Shown piece by piece: positions 52,565-61,556 of a stretch of 64,000 bases of DNA. Each line of letters opens with the position of its first letter. Position 1 is the first letter of the stretch. Made by a program: the position numbers and the translations under genes. The stretch spans positions 1 through 64,000 of the forward strand of contig CAVPDE010000023.1 of the NCBI GenBank assembly GCA_963702565.1, read 5' to 3'. The stretch comes from CAVPDE01 sp963702565. Lineage in GTDB: Bacteria > Desulfobacterota > DSM-4660 > Desulfatiglandales > HGW-15. The notes under the pieces are model-generated. The model did not search any database and was not told the origin of the DNA. It saw nothing but the letters and a program-made list of their open reading frames with translations.

Positions 52565-53848
52565 ATGAGTGCAACAGCCAAGATAATTGTTGACGGGAAA
52601 ACCTACGAGTTCCCGGTGATCATCGGCACAGAGGGAGAGCGGGCCATCGATATCTCCACGCTGCGCCAGCAGACGGGCTTCATCACGTATGACCCGGGAC
52701 TCGCCAACTCGGGCACGTGCAAGAGCAGCATCACCTTTATGGACGGTGAAAAAGGGATTCTCCGTTACCGGGGCTACCCGGTGGAGGAGCTTGCGGAGCA
52801 TTCGACCTTTGTGGAGACAGCCTATCTGCTCATCAACGGCGAGCTGCCGAGCCGCAAAGAACTGACCCGGTTTTCCGTGATGCTCAACGACCATTCCCTG
52901 GTTCACGAAGACATGCGGGAGTTTTTCCAGAACTTTCCCAGAAGAGCCCATCCCATGGGCATCCTGTCCTCCATGGTGAACGCGCTGCGTTTCTTTTACC
53001 CGGAAATCTCCGACCACGACGAAGAAATCAACATGACCACCACCAGGCTGCTCTCCAAGGTGCGGACCATGGCAGCCATATCGTACAAGATCTCCAGAGG
53101 GCACAGGGTGGTCTATCCCAGGCCGGACCTTTTGTATGCGGCGAATTTCCTGAACATGATGTTCGACTCGCCCGTGATGCCGTATCAGCTGGACCGGGAC
53201 GTGGTGCATGCCCTGAACGTGTTCTGGATCCTTCACGCAGACCATGAGCAGAACAGCTCGACCGCTGCCGTTCGGCTGGTGGGGAGTTCGAGGGTAAATC
53301 TTTATGCCGCCATCTCTGCTGGAGTCAATGCCCTGTGGGGGCCGCTCCACGGCGGGGCCAACCAGGCGGTGGTGGAGATGCTGACTGCGATTCAAGCGAG
53401 CGGAGGGGACGTGGCCCCCTTCATTGCCAGGGCAAAGGACAAGAATGACTCTTTCAGGCTCTCGGGCTTCGGGCACAGGGTTTACAAGACCTATGACCCG
53501 AGGGCCAAAATCATCAAGAAAGTCTGTGACAAGGTGCTGGCCAAGCTGAAGGTCCAGGATCCGCTGCTTGACATTGCCATGAAACTGGAGGAGGTCGCCC
53601 TAAAAGATCCTTATTTCATCGACCACCACCTCTACCCGAATGTGGACTTTTACAGCGGGATCGTGCTGCGGGCCATGGGGATCCCAGTGAACATGTTTAC
53701 GGTCATGTTTGCCATCGGTCGTCTGCCTGGATGGATCAGCCAATGGAAAGAAAGCATTGATGATCCCGAGGGTAAGCTCCACCGGCCGCGCCAGATCTTC
53801 ACCGGCCACAACACGAGGCGCTATGTGCCCATCGAGGACAGGGGCTAG
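52565..53848 (+). CDS. gltA: Citrate synthase
   Basis: A 427-residue type I (hexameric Gram-negative type) enzyme that condenses acetyl-CoA and oxaloacetate. Catalytic His in LWGPLHGGANQAVVEM and in GFGHRVYKTYDPRAKI, catalytic Asp in YPNVDFYSGIV, plus the FGHRV signature. N-terminal beta domain YEFPVIIGTEGERAIDISTLRQQTGFITYDPG is present. ATG at 52565 with GAGAGGGAG upstream. Own transcript after the terminator. Confidence 0.96.
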   Translation: MSATAKIIVDGKTYEFPVIIGTEGERAIDISTLRQQTGFITYDPGLANSGTCKSSITFMDGEKGILRYRGYPVEELAEHSTFVETAYLLINGELPSRKELTRFSVMLNDHSLVHEDMREFFQNFPRRAHPMGILSSMVNALRFFYPEISDHDEEINMTTTRLLSKVRTMAAISYKISRGHRVVYPRPDLLYAANFLNMMFDSPVMPYQLDRDVVHALNVFWILHADHEQNSSTAAVRLVGSSRVNLYAAISAGVNALWGPLHGGANQAVVEMLTAIQASGGDVAPFIARAKDKNDSFRLSGFGHRVYKTYDPRAKIIKKVCDKVLAKLKVQDPLLDIAMKLEEVALKDPYFIDHHLYPNVDFYSGIVLRAMGIPVNMFTVMFAIGRLPGWISQWKESIDDPEGKLHRPRQIFTGHNTRRYVPIEDRG

Positions 53849-53869
53849 CCATGGGTGGAGTTCTTTCTT

Positions 53870-53911
53870 ATGTCATTTCGAAGAAGCGAAGCGACTGAGA
53901 AATCTTGTTGA
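53870..53911. repeat. Single arm of the TGTCATTTCGA...GAGAAATCTT repeat
   Basis: ATGTCATTTCGA (53870) and GAGAAATCTT (53898) repeat the left arm of the palindrome at 11114-11155. The second arm is missing. It overlaps the upstream region of the DUF6125 gene. Confidence 0.6.
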
Positions 53912-53928
53912 GGCAAGGGAACAGGGAC

Positions 53929-54450
53929 ATGGATCTTTCCGTTTTTGAAAACATGAAGGAACCGGAACTGCGGAAGTATATCGAGTTCCTTCTCTGGCAC
54001 TACCGTGTGATGGACGCTTTCTGGTTCATCAAGGTCGGCGAGCGGTTCGGGCAGACAACGGCCGAGCGGGTCAACGAAGACGTCTGGGGCAAGATTGCGG
54101 GAATGGCGGGCAAGGACCTTGTCAGCCGGTTTGAGATCAAGGAGAAGGGGCTCGGAGGATTCGTCAAGGCCCTACGCTTCTGGCCCTGGTGCATCCACAT
54201 CGGATACCGGATTGAAGAATCGCCCGTGGAGGTCATCATCACAGTGCCGTCCTGCGCCACCCAGGAGGCTCGGATCAAACGAAACCTGGGAGAGTATGAC
54301 TGCAAGGAAATGCACCGGCGCGAGTTCGACTTTTTCGCCAAGGAGATTGATCCTCGCATCCAGACGCAGTGTGTCTTTGCGCCCCCTGATCCCCATCCAG
54401 CAGACATGTTCTGCAAGTGGCGGTTTTACCTGGAAGACAAGAGGGAGTAA
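53929..54450 (+). CDS. DUF6125-like conserved protein
   Basis: A 173-residue soluble protein starting MDLSVFENMKEPELRKYIEFLLWHYRVMDAFWFI. Other marks are the Cys-containing VPSCATQEARIKRNLGEYDCKEMHRREFDFFAKEIDPRIQTQCVFAPPDPHPADMFCKWRF end. Such proteins are common in Desulfobacterota and related anaerobes; conserved cysteines could bind metal. Function unknown. Confidence 0.75.
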   Translation: MDLSVFENMKEPELRKYIEFLLWHYRVMDAFWFIKVGERFGQTTAERVNEDVWGKIAGMAGKDLVSRFEIKEKGLGGFVKALRFWPWCIHIGYRIEESPVEVIITVPSCATQEARIKRNLGEYDCKEMHRREFDFFAKEIDPRIQTQCVFAPPDPHPADMFCKWRFYLEDKRE

Positions 54451-54451
54451 T

Positions 54452-55246
54452 ATGCCCCGCTCCTCAATTGCTTCACGTCGTTCCAAAGAGAAGCTTGAGG
54501 CTCTCTATCTCGCATACAATCGCCGATGTTACGTCCACCCCGACCCTCTCGAGTTCCTCTACGGTTTCCACGACCCGTTGGATGTCGAGGTCGTGGGATT
54601 CATTGCTTCATCCTTGGCCTATGGGAACGTCAAGCAGATCCTGAGAAGCGTCTCCCTGGTCCTGACCAAAATGGGGCCATGCCCATCAGCTTTTCTTCTC
54701 AACTCGCCGTTCAATCGGATTGCCGGCACCTTTTCAGAATTCAAACACCGGTTCACGACCGGACAAGACCTTGCCCGCCTGCTCTGGGGCGTGCGGCGGG
54801 TCATTGAGGAGCACGGTTCCCTTCAGAAGTGCTTCATGTCCCGTTTTCACCGTGATGACCCCACCGTGATCCCGGCCCTTTCAGCCTTTGTGGAGAGTGT
54901 ATTTCCCGAGGGATGTGATTTCCTGATGCCAGCTCCATGCAAAGGGAGCGCCTGCAAAAGGCTCAACCTTTTCCTGCGCTGGATGGTGAGACGCGACGAC
55001 GTTGATCCCGGCGGATGGGATGGGGTGCCTCCCTCCAAACTGCTTGTTCCGCTCGACACCCACATGCATCGCATCGCCATGACGCTGGGGCTCACAAAGC
55101 GAAAACAGGCAGACTTGCGTACAGCCATAGAAATCACAGAGGCATTCAGGAAACTGTGCCCCAGCGACCCAGTGCGATACGATTTTGTCCTGACCCGCTT
55201 TGGGATCCGAAAAGATCTGGACCCAGCAGCGCTTTTCTGCAACTGA
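54452..55246 (+). CDS. TIGR02757 family protein (DUF2400)
   Basis: A 264-residue protein starting one base after the previous stop (TAATATG). Recognised by YVHPDPLEFLYGFHDPLDVEVVGFIASSLAYGNVKQILRSV, KRLNLFLRWMVRRDDVDPGGWDGVPPSKLLVPLDTHMHRIAMTLGLT and the final DPVRYDFVLTRFGI. The fold resembles HhH DNA glycosylases, but no biochemical role is established. Probably cotranscribed with the DUF6125 gene. Confidence 0.88.
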   Translation: MPRSSIASRRSKEKLEALYLAYNRRCYVHPDPLEFLYGFHDPLDVEVVGFIASSLAYGNVKQILRSVSLVLTKMGPCPSAFLLNSPFNRIAGTFSEFKHRFTTGQDLARLLWGVRRVIEEHGSLQKCFMSRFHRDDPTVIPALSAFVESVFPEGCDFLMPAPCKGSACKRLNLFLRWMVRRDDVDPGGWDGVPPSKLLVPLDTHMHRIAMTLGLTKRKQADLRTAIEITEAFRKLCPSDPVRYDFVLTRFGIRKDLDPAALFCN

Positions 55247-55256
55247 TCTTTATCGT

Positions 55257-55375
55257 GTTGCTGAAAAACGCCCATCTACGGCGTTGCCCTCACCCCTCGT
55301 CGTTGGGGCGTACTGGAGTGTACGACTCACTCCTCGGGTTTTCGGGCGCCTTGTATCTGGGCGTTTTTGAGCAAC
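55257..55375. repeat. Palindromic intergenic repeat (GTTGCTGAAAAACGCCCA...)
   Basis: Left arm at 55257-55283 and right arm at 55347-55375 (TGGGCGTTTTTGAGCAAC) are near-perfect inverted copies, with an inner CGTAC/GTACG pairing. A 119-base stem-loop repeat of the type widespread in this phylum; it may also end transcription of the TIGR02757 gene. Confidence 0.65.
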
Positions 55376-55479
55376 CCGCAAAAACGATCTGTTTCAGCAT
55401 CGTGCTGTGGAACCAATTTCGTTCAACTTGCCGCGGGGTAGATCATTGCTAACTTACAGGCAATGACAAGGAGACTGCC

Positions 55480-56397
55480 ATGAAAGTCTTTATCACCGGC
55501 GGAACGGGTTTTGTAGGAACCACCCTCACCCAGAAACTCGCTCAAGAGGGAAACGAAGTCACCCTTCTGACGCGCAGCGTCAAGAGCCATCCGACTGCGC
55601 TCCAGGGCGTCTCCTATGTCGAAGGAGATCCCACTCAGAAAGGAGTCTGGCAGGAAAGGGTTGCGGACCAGGATGTGGTGATCAATCTCGCAGGCGCCTC
55701 CATCTTCAGGCGATGGAGCGATACGGCCAAGAAACTGATCTGGGACAGCCGGATTCAGACAACACAGAATCTCGTTGAAGCTCTCTCGGCAAGGAAGGGT
55801 AAGAAGACCGATCTCTTAAGCACCTCCGCTGTAGGGTTTTATGGTTTTCACGAGGATGAGGTGTTCGATGAAAGCAGCCCTTCTGGAGAAGGTTTCCTGG
55901 CCGACCTGTCAAAGGAGTGGGAATCGGCCGCCATGGAGGCAAAAGATTACGGCGTGCATGTGAGCCTCATGCGATTCGGAATTGTGCTGGGCAGGCGGGG
56001 AGGGGCGTTGCAGCAGATGATCACTCCATTCAAATGGTGGATGGGGAGCCCTCTGGGTGGCGGGAACCAGTGGTTTTCATGGATTCATGAGCAGGATCTT
56101 GTCGACATCTTCCTCTATCTCATCAAAGAAAAGAAAATCTCAGGCGCAGTAAACTGCACTGCTCCTAACCCAGTGACAAACCGCGAGTTGACGCAAAAGA
56201 TTGGTGAGGTTCTGGGCAAACCCACCTTCATGCCCGCGGTGCCGGGGTTTGTGATGAGCCTCATGCTTGGGGAATTCGGTTCCGTGCTTTTGAAGGGCCA
56301 GAGGGTCGTGCCGAAAAAACTTCTGGATGCAGGGTTCCGCTTCTCTTTCCCGGATCTCCGAAGCGCCTTAAAGGACCTGCTCACTACGCTCTCGTGA
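55480..56397 (+). CDS. TIGR01777 family NAD-dependent epimerase-like protein
   Basis: A 305-residue extended SDR: KVFITGGTGFVGTTLTQKLAQEG nucleotide site, STSAVGFYGFHEDEVFDESSPSGEGFLADLSKEWE, RFGIVLGRRGGALQQM, and a C-terminal GFRFSFPDLRSALKDLL (DUF1731). Relatives are cell-division-inhibitor-like SulA-named epimerases; activity unproven. The stop overlaps the convergent ettA stop by 14 bases. Confidence 0.9.
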   Translation: MKVFITGGTGFVGTTLTQKLAQEGNEVTLLTRSVKSHPTALQGVSYVEGDPTQKGVWQERVADQDVVINLAGASIFRRWSDTAKKLIWDSRIQTTQNLVEALSARKGKKTDLLSTSAVGFYGFHEDEVFDESSPSGEGFLADLSKEWESAAMEAKDYGVHVSLMRFGIVLGRRGGALQQMITPFKWWMGSPLGGGNQWFSWIHEQDLVDIFLYLIKEKKISGAVNCTAPNPVTNRELTQKIGEVLGKPTFMPAVPGFVMSLMLGEFGSVLLKGQRVVPKKLLDAGFRFSFPDLRSALKDLLTTLS

Positions 56398-58069
56398 GTT
56401 GCCGATACTTGATCCTATGCGGTTGAGCTGCGGCATCCCCTAGGCGCGCCCTCTTGTCCGCTTCGTACTCCGTGTAATTCCCGTCAAACCAGATCGCCTT
56501 GCTTTCCCCCTCAAAAGCGAGAATGTGCGTGCAGATCCTGTCCAGGAACCACCGGTCGTGGCTGATCACCAGGGCGCACCCTCCGAAACTCTCCAGGGCT
56601 TCTTCCAGGGCTCGCATGGTATTCACATCCAGGTCATTGGTCGGCTCGTCCAGGAGAAGAACATTGGCGCCTGACTTGAGCATCCTGGCCAGATGAACGC
56701 GGTTTCGTTCCCCGCCCGAGAGAAGGCCGACCTTCTTCTGCTGGTCCGTGCCCGAGAAATTGAACCGCGCCACGTAGGCGCGGGAGTTCACCTCACGCTC
56801 ACCCAGCTTGATGGTGTCCAGCCCTTCTGAAATCATCTCCCAGATGTTCTTTTTGGGATCGAGCACGTCTCGGCTCTGGTCCACATAGGCGAGCTTCACG
56901 GTCGGGCCGAGCCGGATCGCGCCTGAAGAAGGCTCATCCTGACCCGTGATGATTCTGAAAAGCGTGGTTTTTCCGGCTCCGTTGGGGCCGATGATGCCTG
57001 CGATGGCTCCGGGTGGAACAGAGAAGGAGAGGTTTTCCATGAGGAGTCGGTCGCTGTAAGCCTTTGAGAGATTCTTTGCCTCAATGACCAGATCGCCCAG
57101 TCGGGGACCGGGCGGGATGAAGATCTCGAGATCCCTGTCCTGTTTGTCGGTCTCCTGACTCACGAGGGCTTCATAAGCACTGATCCTGGCCTTGGATTTT
57201 GCGTGTCGGCCCTTGGGGCTCATTCGAATCCACTCCAGTTCACGCTGCAGGGTCCTCTGCCTTTTGCTCTCGCTTTTTTCTTCCCGCTGGAGCCGGGTGC
57301 GCTTCTGTTCCAGCCAGGAGGAATAATTGCCCTTCCAGGGGATGCCCTCCCCCCGATCCAGCTCCAGGATCCACTCGGCCACATTGTCCAGGAAGTAGCG
57401 GTCATGGGTGACGGCGATCACCGTGCCGGGATAGTTCTGGAGATGGTGCTCCATCCAGGCGACGGACTCGGCATCCAGGTGGTTGGTCGGCTCGTCCAGG
57501 AGCAGGATGTCCGGCTGTTGAAGCAGGAGCCGGCACAGGGCAACGCGGCGTCTTTCCCCTCCGGAGAGGATCTTGACCGGTGTTTCCCCGGGCGGGCACC
57601 GAAGAGCGTCCATGGCCATTTCGAGCCGGGAGTCCAAGTCCCAGGCGTTCATGGCATCGATCTTTTCCTGGACCTCGCCCTGGCGCTCGATGAGCTTGTT
57701 CATCTCATCGTCCGACATGGGTTCTGCGAATTTCTCGCTGATTCGATTGAACTCGTTGAGCAGATCCACTACCGGCCGCACGCCTTCTTCGACGATTTGT
57801 TTGACGGTTTTGGTGTTGTCGAGTTGCGGTTCCTGTTCGAGAAGGCCCACCGTGTATCCCGGAGAAAGAATGGTCTCCCCGTTGAATTCCTTGTCCACCC
57901 CTGCAAAGATCCGGAGCAATGAACTCTTGCCCGAGCCGTTGAGGCCCAGCACACCGATCTTTGCCCCGTAGAAATAGGAGATGGAGATGTCCTTGAGCAC
58001 AGGCTTCTTGTCGTAGTACTTGCTCACCCGGATCATGGAGTAGATGATTTTGTTCGGTTCAGGAGCCAT
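56384..58069 (-). CDS. ettA: Energy-dependent translational throttle protein EttA (ABC-F)
   Basis: A 561-residue tandem ATPase of the ABC-F class that binds the ribosomal E site and gates translation by energy status. Two Walker A (LGLNGSGKSSLLR, IGPNGAGKTTLFR), two signatures (LSGGERRRVALCRLLL, LSGGERNRVHLARML) and the EttA marks GLLEQEPQLD and the ARM/PtIM linker (KGNYSSWLEQKRTRLQREEK). ATG at 58069 gives the standard EttA start (NKIIYSMIRVSKYYDKKPVLKDIS). Confidence 0.95.
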   Translation of the reverse strand: MAPEPNKIIYSMIRVSKYYDKKPVLKDISISYFYGAKIGVLGLNGSGKSSLLRIFAGVDKEFNGETILSPGYTVGLLEQEPQLDNTKTVKQIVEEGVRPVVDLLNEFNRISEKFAEPMSDDEMNKLIERQGEVQEKIDAMNAWDLDSRLEMAMDALRCPPGETPVKILSGGERRRVALCRLLLQQPDILLLDEPTNHLDAESVAWMEHHLQNYPGTVIAVTHDRYFLDNVAEWILELDRGEGIPWKGNYSSWLEQKRTRLQREEKSESKRQRTLQRELEWIRMSPKGRHAKSKARISAYEALVSQETDKQDRDLEIFIPPGPRLGDLVIEAKNLSKAYSDRLLMENLSFSVPPGAIAGIIGPNGAGKTTLFRIITGQDEPSSGAIRLGPTVKLAYVDQSRDVLDPKKNIWEMISEGLDTIKLGEREVNSRAYVARFNFSGTDQQKKVGLLSGGERNRVHLARMLKSGANVLLLDEPTNDLDVNTMRALEEALESFGGCALVISHDRWFLDRICTHILAFEGESKAIWFDGNYTEYEADKRARLGDAAAQPHRIKYRQLTRA

Positions 58070-58186
58070 AAGGTCTACAAACCTCCTCTGAGTTCGAAAA
58101 TGGGATAGCACAGAGGCTTGTTTTTGGGAAGGGGAATCTAGAAACCACTCCGGACTTCATTCCCGTGCATATGGGCGCGCAGCATC

Positions 58187-58238
58187 CTGTCATCCCGCCC
58201 AAGTTCCGCAGAGCGGGAGGCGAGCCGGGATCCAGAAG
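58187..58238. repeat. Short palindromic repeat (CTGTCATCCCGCC...GGGATCCAG)
   Basis: CCCGCC and GGCGAGCCGGGATCCAG flank a GCAGAGCGGG core. This is a dispersed intergenic repeat type. It separates ettA from the radical SAM gene. Confidence 0.45.
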
Positions 58239-58254
58239 ATTTCTAATAGCAGTC

Positions 58255-59877
58255 TTACACGTCGATCCAGGTGCCGTCCAGAGTGCGCACCGACCTGTAT
58301 TTCGTCCAAACTTCCAGAAAGATATCAGCCTTGAATCCGGGCAAGGCCTCAAAACCCCCTTTCGTGGCCGCGTAAAGCCGTCTCTCGTCCAACAGCTTTC
58401 GAAGAAGTTGCGCCCCGAGTTTTTCTCTGTGTCCTGCGCTTTCCGCCTGCTTCAGAGCGTCCTGAAGCGACACCTTCTCTCCTGTCAGTCGCAGGCCTTT
58501 CAGGAAATTGATGATCCGCGCTGTGATGAAGAGAGTGTAAAGGTCGTCACGCCGGAACTGATCCGTTTCAATCGCCATAGCGGTAGATCTGGACTTGAAG
58601 ATGTCCGATTCGGTCATCTCAGGGAACTCCCCGGCGATCGGGCAGCCGGGAGTCAGGTAGAAGATGGATGCTCCGATGAGCACGGGTAGAGAGGCCATCA
58701 GAGCCATGGTATCCACCATGTCATCCGGAGTCTCGTAAGGGATCCCCAGAATCTGGTAGGAGACAATATCGAATCCAAGGCTGTGAGCCTGATTCACCAC
58801 ATCGAGATATTTGTTAAGCGTATGCGGCCGCTTGAGCCTGGTCAGAACATCGGCGTTGGCGCTCACCAGGGAGATGTTCAAGCTTCGAAAGCCCGCTTTT
58901 TTCATAAGCTCCAGGATTTCCCGGTCAAGGCTCAAATAGGATATCCCGTTCATAGCCACGAGACGCAGGTCGTCTTCAGGAAACTCCGCGATGAGAGCAT
59001 TCAATATCGTCTTTAGGTCTTCCTTGGAAAAGCTCAGGTTGTCGTCTTCGAAATCAAAGACACGATATCCTTCGGAGTAGCGCTGCCTGATCTCGGAGAG
59101 AACATTGGCTGAGGAACGTCTCCGGAATTTGTCGCCGAAGGTGAGATGGACAGAGCAGAACGTGCATTGATGAGGGCAACCTCTTGATGTTGTGATGAAG
59201 CAAAGGGGTTTCTTCTCGAACAAATAACCGTTCGGGCGGAGATCAGAGAAATCGGCGAGAGGGAGTTCATCCAAAGCGAAGTTCTCGGCCATGGGGTTGA
59301 GAACTGGTTCTCCGTTTCGTTTGAATCCGAGGTTCGGCACGCTCTCCAGAGGCAGCCCCGCCTTCCATGCTTTCAGGAATTCTACGAAAGGCCTTTCCCC
59401 TTCTCCGCGGATGATGAAGTCCACGCTCGAATCATTGAGCACGGAAAGGGGAGCGGCGGAAACGTGAGAACCGCCCATGAGGATGGGGATGTTCAAGCGC
59501 TTCTTTATTTCGCGGGCACAGGCAAGGGCTTCCCGGTGATAGGGGGAGAAGAGGGACGAGATGCCCACCAGATCGGGCTTTTCATAAGTCACATCCTTCG
59601 CGATCTCTTCAAAGGAAGCACCGAAATGGTAGTAGTGAAAAAAGGTGGAGAAGGGGCTTGAGTCAGGATATTTGAAGTGCTGGCGGAGGTAGGAAAGCTC
59701 GGCGGGCAGAGGAATGGTTTTGCGTCCGTGTCCCTGGTGATAGTCCCTGACAGTCACCTGCATGTTGGGCAGGAACTTCTTGGCTGCCGCCTTGAGCATG
59801 CAGAGCCCCAGGGGCTGAAGCCGGATGTCTGTGTCGTAGAAATCCTGAACTGGAGGCTGAATGAGCAGGATTTTCAT
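58255..59877 (-). CDS. B12-binding radical SAM protein
   Basis: A 540-residue enzyme. N-terminal cobalamin-binding Rossmann domain (KILLIQPPVQDFYDTDIRLQPLGLCMLKAAAKKF, VGISSLFSPYHREALACAREIKKRLNIPILMGGSHVSAAP), then the radical SAM core with CPHQCTFC. C-terminal HTH-like helices remain unassigned. Such proteins methylate unactivated carbons or rearrange products; the substrate is unknown. It follows the DsbA-like gene by 14 bases, so the two share a transcript. Confidence 0.88.
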   Translation of the reverse strand: MKILLIQPPVQDFYDTDIRLQPLGLCMLKAAAKKFLPNMQVTVRDYHQGHGRKTIPLPAELSYLRQHFKYPDSSPFSTFFHYYHFGASFEEIAKDVTYEKPDLVGISSLFSPYHREALACAREIKKRLNIPILMGGSHVSAAPLSVLNDSSVDFIIRGEGERPFVEFLKAWKAGLPLESVPNLGFKRNGEPVLNPMAENFALDELPLADFSDLRPNGYLFEKKPLCFITTSRGCPHQCTFCSVHLTFGDKFRRRSSANVLSEIRQRYSEGYRVFDFEDDNLSFSKEDLKTILNALIAEFPEDDLRLVAMNGISYLSLDREILELMKKAGFRSLNISLVSANADVLTRLKRPHTLNKYLDVVNQAHSLGFDIVSYQILGIPYETPDDMVDTMALMASLPVLIGASIFYLTPGCPIAGEFPEMTESDIFKSRSTAMAIETDQFRRDDLYTLFITARIINFLKGLRLTGEKVSLQDALKQAESAGHREKLGAQLLRKLLDERRLYAATKGGFEALPGFKADIFLEVWTKYRSVRTLDGTWIDV

Positions 59878-59891
59878 AATACCGGTCCTGC

Positions 59892-60746
59892 TTACTTCTT
59901 TCCTTGCTTCTCTAGTTCTTTGTCTATGGCCGCCTGAAATCCTTCCAGGTTGGTATTGCGCAATAGAGTCCCGTTGACATAGATGGTCGGGGTTCCTCTC
60001 ACCCCAGCCTTTGCGCCGTCCTGATAATCCTGGTTGATGGCCTGCATGATTTGGGGATCATTCATGTCTTTATTGAACTTTTGCATGTCGAGCCCGAGCT
60101 GCTGGGCCTGTTCCTGCACAACCTGATCGTTCAGACGATTGTGGTTCTGAAAGAGGCGGTCATGGTATTCCCAGAATTTCCCCTGCTTCCCTGCTGCGAG
60201 TGCTGCCGCTGCGGCCTTCCGGGCGAACTGATGGGTGTTCAGGGGGAAATTCTTGAACACGAGTTTGACCTTGCCCTTATTTTTTTCGAGCACCTGATCG
60301 AGGAGCGGCACAATCTTCGCGCAGTAGGGACACTGGAAGTCGGTGAACAGCACGATGGCCACCGGAGCGTCCGCCGCCCCCTTGGAAGGCGAGCCTGCCA
60401 CATTGAACTCCTGCACAAACTCAAGGACCGCAAGCTGAACGGTTTTCTTTTTGCTGCTCACGAGGAGAAGGATTTCTTCTCTTGGGCCGGCCTTGATAGA
60501 GTCAACGGATTTGTCGACCGGTATGGTGTCACTCAGTTTACCGTCCGGTCCGTAAACCAGCACTTTCCCCTTGTCCGTGAGAACAAAGATATATTTCCCG
60601 CCCGCTGAAAGCGCGCTGTCCACAGGCGTCTCTTCCAGCGTCAGAGTCCTGGCGACAGTCATTTCCACTTCAGCATAGCTCGAAGCGGAAGCAACAAGTC
60701 CTATTAATAAGGGTAGGATCAGAAAAACAGCGAATTTTATTTTCAT
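59892..60746 (-). CDS. DsbA-like thioredoxin-fold oxidoreductase with N-terminal extension
   Basis: A 284-residue exported protein: signal peptide (FAVFLILPLLIGLVASASSYA), a 110-residue N-terminal region with WD40-like strand turns (GGKYIFVLTDKGKVLVYGPDGKLSDTIPVD), then a DsbA/DsbG-type thioredoxin domain with FTDFQCPYCAKIVPLLDQVL (CPYC active site) and the cis-Pro loop VRGTPTIYVNG. Probably introduces or isomerises periplasmic disulfides. GGAG lies 5 bases before the ATG. Confidence 0.88.
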   Translation of the reverse strand: MKIKFAVFLILPLLIGLVASASSYAEVEMTVARTLTLEETPVDSALSAGGKYIFVLTDKGKVLVYGPDGKLSDTIPVDKSVDSIKAGPREEILLLVSSKKKTVQLAVLEFVQEFNVAGSPSKGAADAPVAIVLFTDFQCPYCAKIVPLLDQVLEKNKGKVKLVFKNFPLNTHQFARKAAAAALAAGKQGKFWEYHDRLFQNHNRLNDQVVQEQAQQLGLDMQKFNKDMNDPQIMQAINQDYQDGAKAGVRGTPTIYVNGTLLRNTNLEGFQAAIDKELEKQGKK

Positions 60747-60857
60747 CGGAACTCCTCCGTTTATATCTATATAAAGGATATGAAGAGCTCTGTAAATAGG
60801 ATCAAATTGTTGCGCGCATGATCGCGCGAGGCATCCGTGATAAATGGCGGGCATGCA

Positions 60858-60885
60858 TTGACTTGGCGCGGATGAGGATTAAATT
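60858..60885 (+). promoter_or_regulatory. Possible promoter for the small gene at 60958
   Basis: TTGACT (60858-60863), 16-base spacer, TAAATT (60880-60885). Confidence 0.4.
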
Positions 60886-60957
60886 AGAATTAGAATTTAA
60901 AAGGGAGAATAGGCAACAGCCGGGTATCGGTGGGAAACCTGCAAGGGTGAAAAACAA

Positions 60958-61200
60958 ATGGATCTCAAGAAGATATTGCTCGATAGATTCGAAAAGAAGG
61001 GTATTGAACCGGTGCTGATTCCTGGTCTGCTCAAGAATATTCTGGCCACCCTAAAGGACAGGCCTGACATTACTCATGAAGAAGTGAGCGAAAAGCTTCA
61101 CTATATCGGATGGAACGATTTCGATCTGGATGAGAACACCATGCAGATCATTATAGCGGACTATGAAGCCAGTGCGCCGACTCATCCCACCTACATGTGA
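60958..61200 (+). CDS. Small conserved-looking protein, unknown function
   Basis: An 80-residue soluble protein, mostly helical (LKKILLDRFEKKGIEPVLIPGLLKNILATL), with acidic DFDLDENTMQIIIADYEA near the end. No known motif. A plausible promoter upstream and good codon content support it. The family was not recognised. Confidence 0.55.
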   Translation: MDLKKILLDRFEKKGIEPVLIPGLLKNILATLKDRPDITHEEVSEKLHYIGWNDFDLDENTMQIIIADYEASAPTHPTYM

Positions 61201-61258
61201 CATCTAAGTTCTTCTGATCTTACCGAAGTCCCGGCGCTGAGAAAGGTCGGGGTCTATC

Positions 61259-61483
61259 ATGAAACAGGGAAGAAATCCGATTTACAGGAAGGGAGGGAGG
61301 AATCCTTTCTGTTCCAGCTATGCCCTTTGCCTGGACGAGGCCATCGGGAAATCATGGCTTTTTTGGGATTGCTCAGAATGCGAATTCAAGGCCAGCCGTG
61401 ATCCCAAAACGGAGATCATGAACAGATCGAATGACTCCATGCCATACTACGAGATCACGATCGAAACCTCCGATGACCTTTAG
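61259..61483 (+). CDS. Small Cys-containing protein, unknown function
   Basis: A 74-residue protein with cysteines at NPFCSSYALCLDEA and WDCSECEF, which could form a metal site. The segment GKSWLFWDCSECEFKA looks like a zinc-ribbon half. No family recognised. It may be co-transcribed with the preceding small gene. Confidence 0.5.
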   Translation: MKQGRNPIYRKGGRNPFCSSYALCLDEAIGKSWLFWDCSECEFKASRDPKTEIMNRSNDSMPYYEITIETSDDL

Positions 61484-61494
61484 GTCCACCTATT

Positions 61495-61549
61495 CACCAC
61501 AGAGGCACAGAGCATGCGGAGGGAGATTATTTTTCTCTTTGCTGTGGTG
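61495..61549. terminator. Hairpin CACCACAG...CTGTGGTG between convergent genes
   Basis: An 8-bp perfect stem with TTTTTCTCTTT on the 3' arm lies between two convergent genes. It may terminate both transcripts; it also resembles the CACCGCAGAGGC repeat family. Confidence 0.5.
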
Positions 61550-61556
61550 AGTCAAA

